NCBI RefSeq assembly: GCF_001553265.1
Contig: NZ_KQ960588.1
Coordinates: 33,713-97,712, forward strand
Reading direction: 5' to 3'
DNA length: 64,000 nt
Source: Prevotella sp. DNF00663
Lineage (GTDB): Bacteria > Bacteroidota > Bacteroidia > Bacteroidales > Bacteroidaceae
Shown here: in pieces, positions 62,377-64,000 of the stretch
How the letters are laid out: the number at the start of each line of letters is the position of its first letter
How positions within the stretch are numbered: position 1 is the stretch's first letter
Made by a program: the position numbers and the translations under genes
Notes under the pieces: generated by a model
What the model was told of the DNA's origin: nothing
Databases searched by the model: none
Seen by the model: the letters and a program-made list of their open reading frames with translations, nothing else

Positions 62377-63723
62377 TCACAGTTGAACTATTAAGACCAA
62401 CAATCCTATAATCCCACCCAGTAAAGCCTTCCATCCTATATTGCGGAAAAACCATCCTGCATGCATACGTTCCATTTTCAAAAGTGCCATTCCACTCATA
62501 CTGGCCGTCGCCAATATATTTCCACCAGCCATCACTGCATACGCCACTACTTTATAATAGGCATCATTAGCAACGCCATTGGGCTTCATTACTACAAAGT
62601 TCATCGCTGTGGCAAAATTATCAAGCAGCGAGCTGATTGCAGCCACAAGAATACCTAATAAAGTTATATTCGTTGTTGCCATCCCTAATTGCGCCCACAA
62701 CCAAGCAAAAGCTCCAGTTTCTTTCACTACACTCACCGCCAACATAATCCCCATCACATACAACATCATTTGGATTACACCATATTGGAGCACACGCGGC
62801 GTTCTGCGTTGCGACATCATGTTGGCGTTAAAAAGACGCCGGTTAAACACTTCGTTTACTATCCATAATATAGACAAAACACACAAGGCACCCAAAAATG
62901 GACTTAATTTCGTTATATTATGGAACGTAGGGATAAACCACAATCCGCCAATTCCCACAAACAGCATGACAAGACGCTGTCCAACCGTCAGATTGGTATC
63001 ATCTCCTCTGTACGGCATCACCACCCATTCAGTATCCACTCTCTCAGGCAGCGCACGACCGATGAGCCATGTCGGAATCCCCCAAGCCAGCAAACAAGGG
63101 ACAAACAAAGCCATAGAGAAATCTGTAGCCGTCACCTTTCCCATATTCCACAACACCAATCCTTCGGGATTACCGATAACAGTCAATGCACCACCTGTAT
63201 TGGCCGATAGCACGATAACGCTTCCAAAAAGCATGCGCAACCGCCTGCTTGGAATCACTTTATGCATAACTGTCAACATCATGACCGTCGTTGTGATATT
63301 ATCAAGATTGGCTGAAATTAAAAAAGTAACAACGGCCAGCGTCCACAACATGCGACGACTGCTCCGCGTCTTCAGCAATTGCGAGATAAAATCAAAGCAT
63401 CCGTTATTATCAAGAATTTCGACAATAGTCATCGTAGCCAGCAAAAACAAGACTATTTCAGCGGCTTCGCCAACATATTTAAGGAATATATTTTGAGCTA
63501 TATACTGCTTTACGGCTATGCTAGTAGCAACTGCTCCATTCAAGAAGTTAGTATAGTCACCATGGTGCTGACTCATAACGAAGTCCGTTCCATAGCAAAT
63601 ATAAAGCACCCAACCTAGAGTGCCTGCGAATATCGCAACGGCAGCCTTATTTACATTTGTAATTGCCTCTGTCGCTATCAATATAAAGCTGATTAACAAT
63701 ATGCCAACAATAATCAGAGTCAT
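62377..63723 (-). CDS. nhaD: NhaD-type Na+/H+ antiporter
   Basis: 448 residues, about 11-12 membrane helices. Belongs to the ArsB/NhaD ion-transporter superfamily; FLISANLDNITTTVMMLTV and SSLLDNFATAMNFVVM are the paired conserved regions with NhaD-type aspartates, and GNPEGLVLW is also typical. I start it at the ATG at 63723 because an upstream in-frame start (63753) would cover the -7 box at 63741-63749. Na+ or Li+ export is the expected role. It precedes pfkA. Confidence 0.9.
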   Translation of the reverse strand: MTLIIVGILLISFILIATEAITNVNKAAVAIFAGTLGWVLYICYGTDFVMSQHHGDYTNFLNGAVATSIAVKQYIAQNIFLKYVGEAAEIVLFLLATMTIVEILDNNGCFDFISQLLKTRSSRRMLWTLAVVTFLISANLDNITTTVMMLTVMHKVIPSRRLRMLFGSVIVLSANTGGALTVIGNPEGLVLWNMGKVTATDFSMALFVPCLLAWGIPTWLIGRALPERVDTEWVVMPYRGDDTNLTVGQRLVMLFVGIGGLWFIPTFHNITKLSPFLGALCVLSILWIVNEVFNRRLFNANMMSQRRTPRVLQYGVIQMMLYVMGIMLAVSVVKETGAFAWLWAQLGMATTNITLLGILVAAISSLLDNFATAMNFVVMKPNGVANDAYYKVVAYAVMAGGNILATASMSGMALLKMERMHAGWFFRNIGWKALLGGIIGLLVLIVQL

Positions 63724-63740
63724 AAAACAGAATTTGCAAG

Positions 63741-63749
63741 GCAAAGTTA
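63741..63749 (-). promoter_or_regulatory. -7 box for nhaD-pfkA
   Basis: TAACTTTGC on the minus strand, a full match, 18 bp before the ATG at 63723. Confidence 0.6.
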
Positions 63750-63865
63750 ACAATTATTTCTGCACATACAAGTTTTATATCGACTTTTTTATCATTAACG
63801 TGTTAAGTTATCAAATTATAATTTGACTAGGCAAAAAGGGAAACGAACGTCGTCATCACACCAAA

Positions 63866-63975
63866 TTAAATTACTGCAAAGGATTCTCAACATATTTGCC
63901 GACATTTTACAACAATACTGCATAGAGCATTCAGCAAAACTGCCTACGCTTTGCAACGAGAGGTGTTTGAATCGC
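63866..63975 (+). repeat. Array D of the 22-bp-period repeat
   Basis: Units start at 63866, 63888, 63910 and 63932, each 22 bp, ending CGCTTTGCAA at 63957; further degenerate sequence (CAACATAGAACTGCAA at about 63981) runs to the window edge out of phase. It starts TTACTGCAAAGG. It lies in the gap upstream of nhaD, where no gene was seen up to 64000. Confidence 0.65.
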
Positions 63976-64000
63976 AAGTTCAACATAGAACTGCAATTTC

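Overview
This window is a stretch of a Bacteroidales chromosome, most likely from the Prevotellaceae or a close relative. The evidence is: Bacteroidetes-type promoters (a -7 box TAnnTTTG or TAnnTTTGC) in front of most operons; a fused FeoA-FeoB protein; the Bacteroidetes-only DUF4295 gene next to rpmG and rpmB; a GT3 glycogen synthase paired with a GT35 phosphorylase; the ATP synthase order atpD-C-orf-B-E-F-H-A-G; TonB-dependent receptors with carboxypeptidase-regulatory N-terminal domains; and many short lipoproteins. The DNA is AT-rich. The species cannot be fixed from the sequence alone.

Layout. 0-8 kb: 3' part of nadE, two small membrane proteins and an OprP-like porin, then feoAB divergent from a secreted aspartic-protease/PDZ/phytase-esterase-like fusion. 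8-14.5 kb: a minus-strand operon (91-aa protein, acyltransferase, amidase-like exoprotein, 112-aa protein, YgiQ). 14.6-17.2 kb: PPi-dependent phosphofructokinase and a GH25 lysozyme. 17.3-24.2 kb: rlmD, rpmB-rpmG-DUF4295, map-tsaD-pncC, and a DMP19-like/smpB/short metH-like operon. 24.2-33.3 kb: clpC, pcrA-mtgA, an OmpA-like lipoprotein, proS, a rhodanese lipoprotein. 33.4-36.1 kb: a TonB receptor gene and a small upstream gene, both broken by frameshifts. 36.1-41.8 kb: cupin, tRNA-Ser and tRNA-Glu, and the glycogen synthase/phosphorylase operon. 41.8-50.1 kb: an accessory island with remnants of two tyrosine recombinases, then an intact four-gene operon of a TonB receptor and three large lipoproteins of unknown function. 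50.2-53.9 kb: ftsY-rimO-HU-(HU/LysM fusion). 53.9-61.3 kb: the whole F-type ATP synthase. 61.4-63.7 kb: nhaD and ATP-type pfkA.

The most interesting signals are four. (1) The receptor/three-lipoprotein operon at 42868-49584 looks like an uncharacterised uptake system, probably acquired, since it lies beside integrase debris. (2) An 18-bp palindrome (6013-6030) between feoAB and its divergent neighbour recurs with 16 of 18 bases in front of that receptor operon (49672-49689), which suggests a shared, possibly iron- or haem-linked, regulator. (3) Four intergenic arrays of a degenerate repeat with a strict 22-bp period (about 8.2, 24.5, 50.1 and 63.9 kb) lie in the same orientation and have inverted-repeat-like ends. 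(4) A resident TonB receptor of the same broad type as the acquired one is decaying at 33.4-35.6 kb. Other oddities are a MetH homologue reduced to its homocysteine domain, an HU-membrane-LysM fusion, and an Asn in place of the usual Asp in the phosphofructokinase GGDGS motif.

Limits: everything was read by eye. Family calls rest on recognised motifs, promoter boxes are consensus matches only, and no database search or folding was done.
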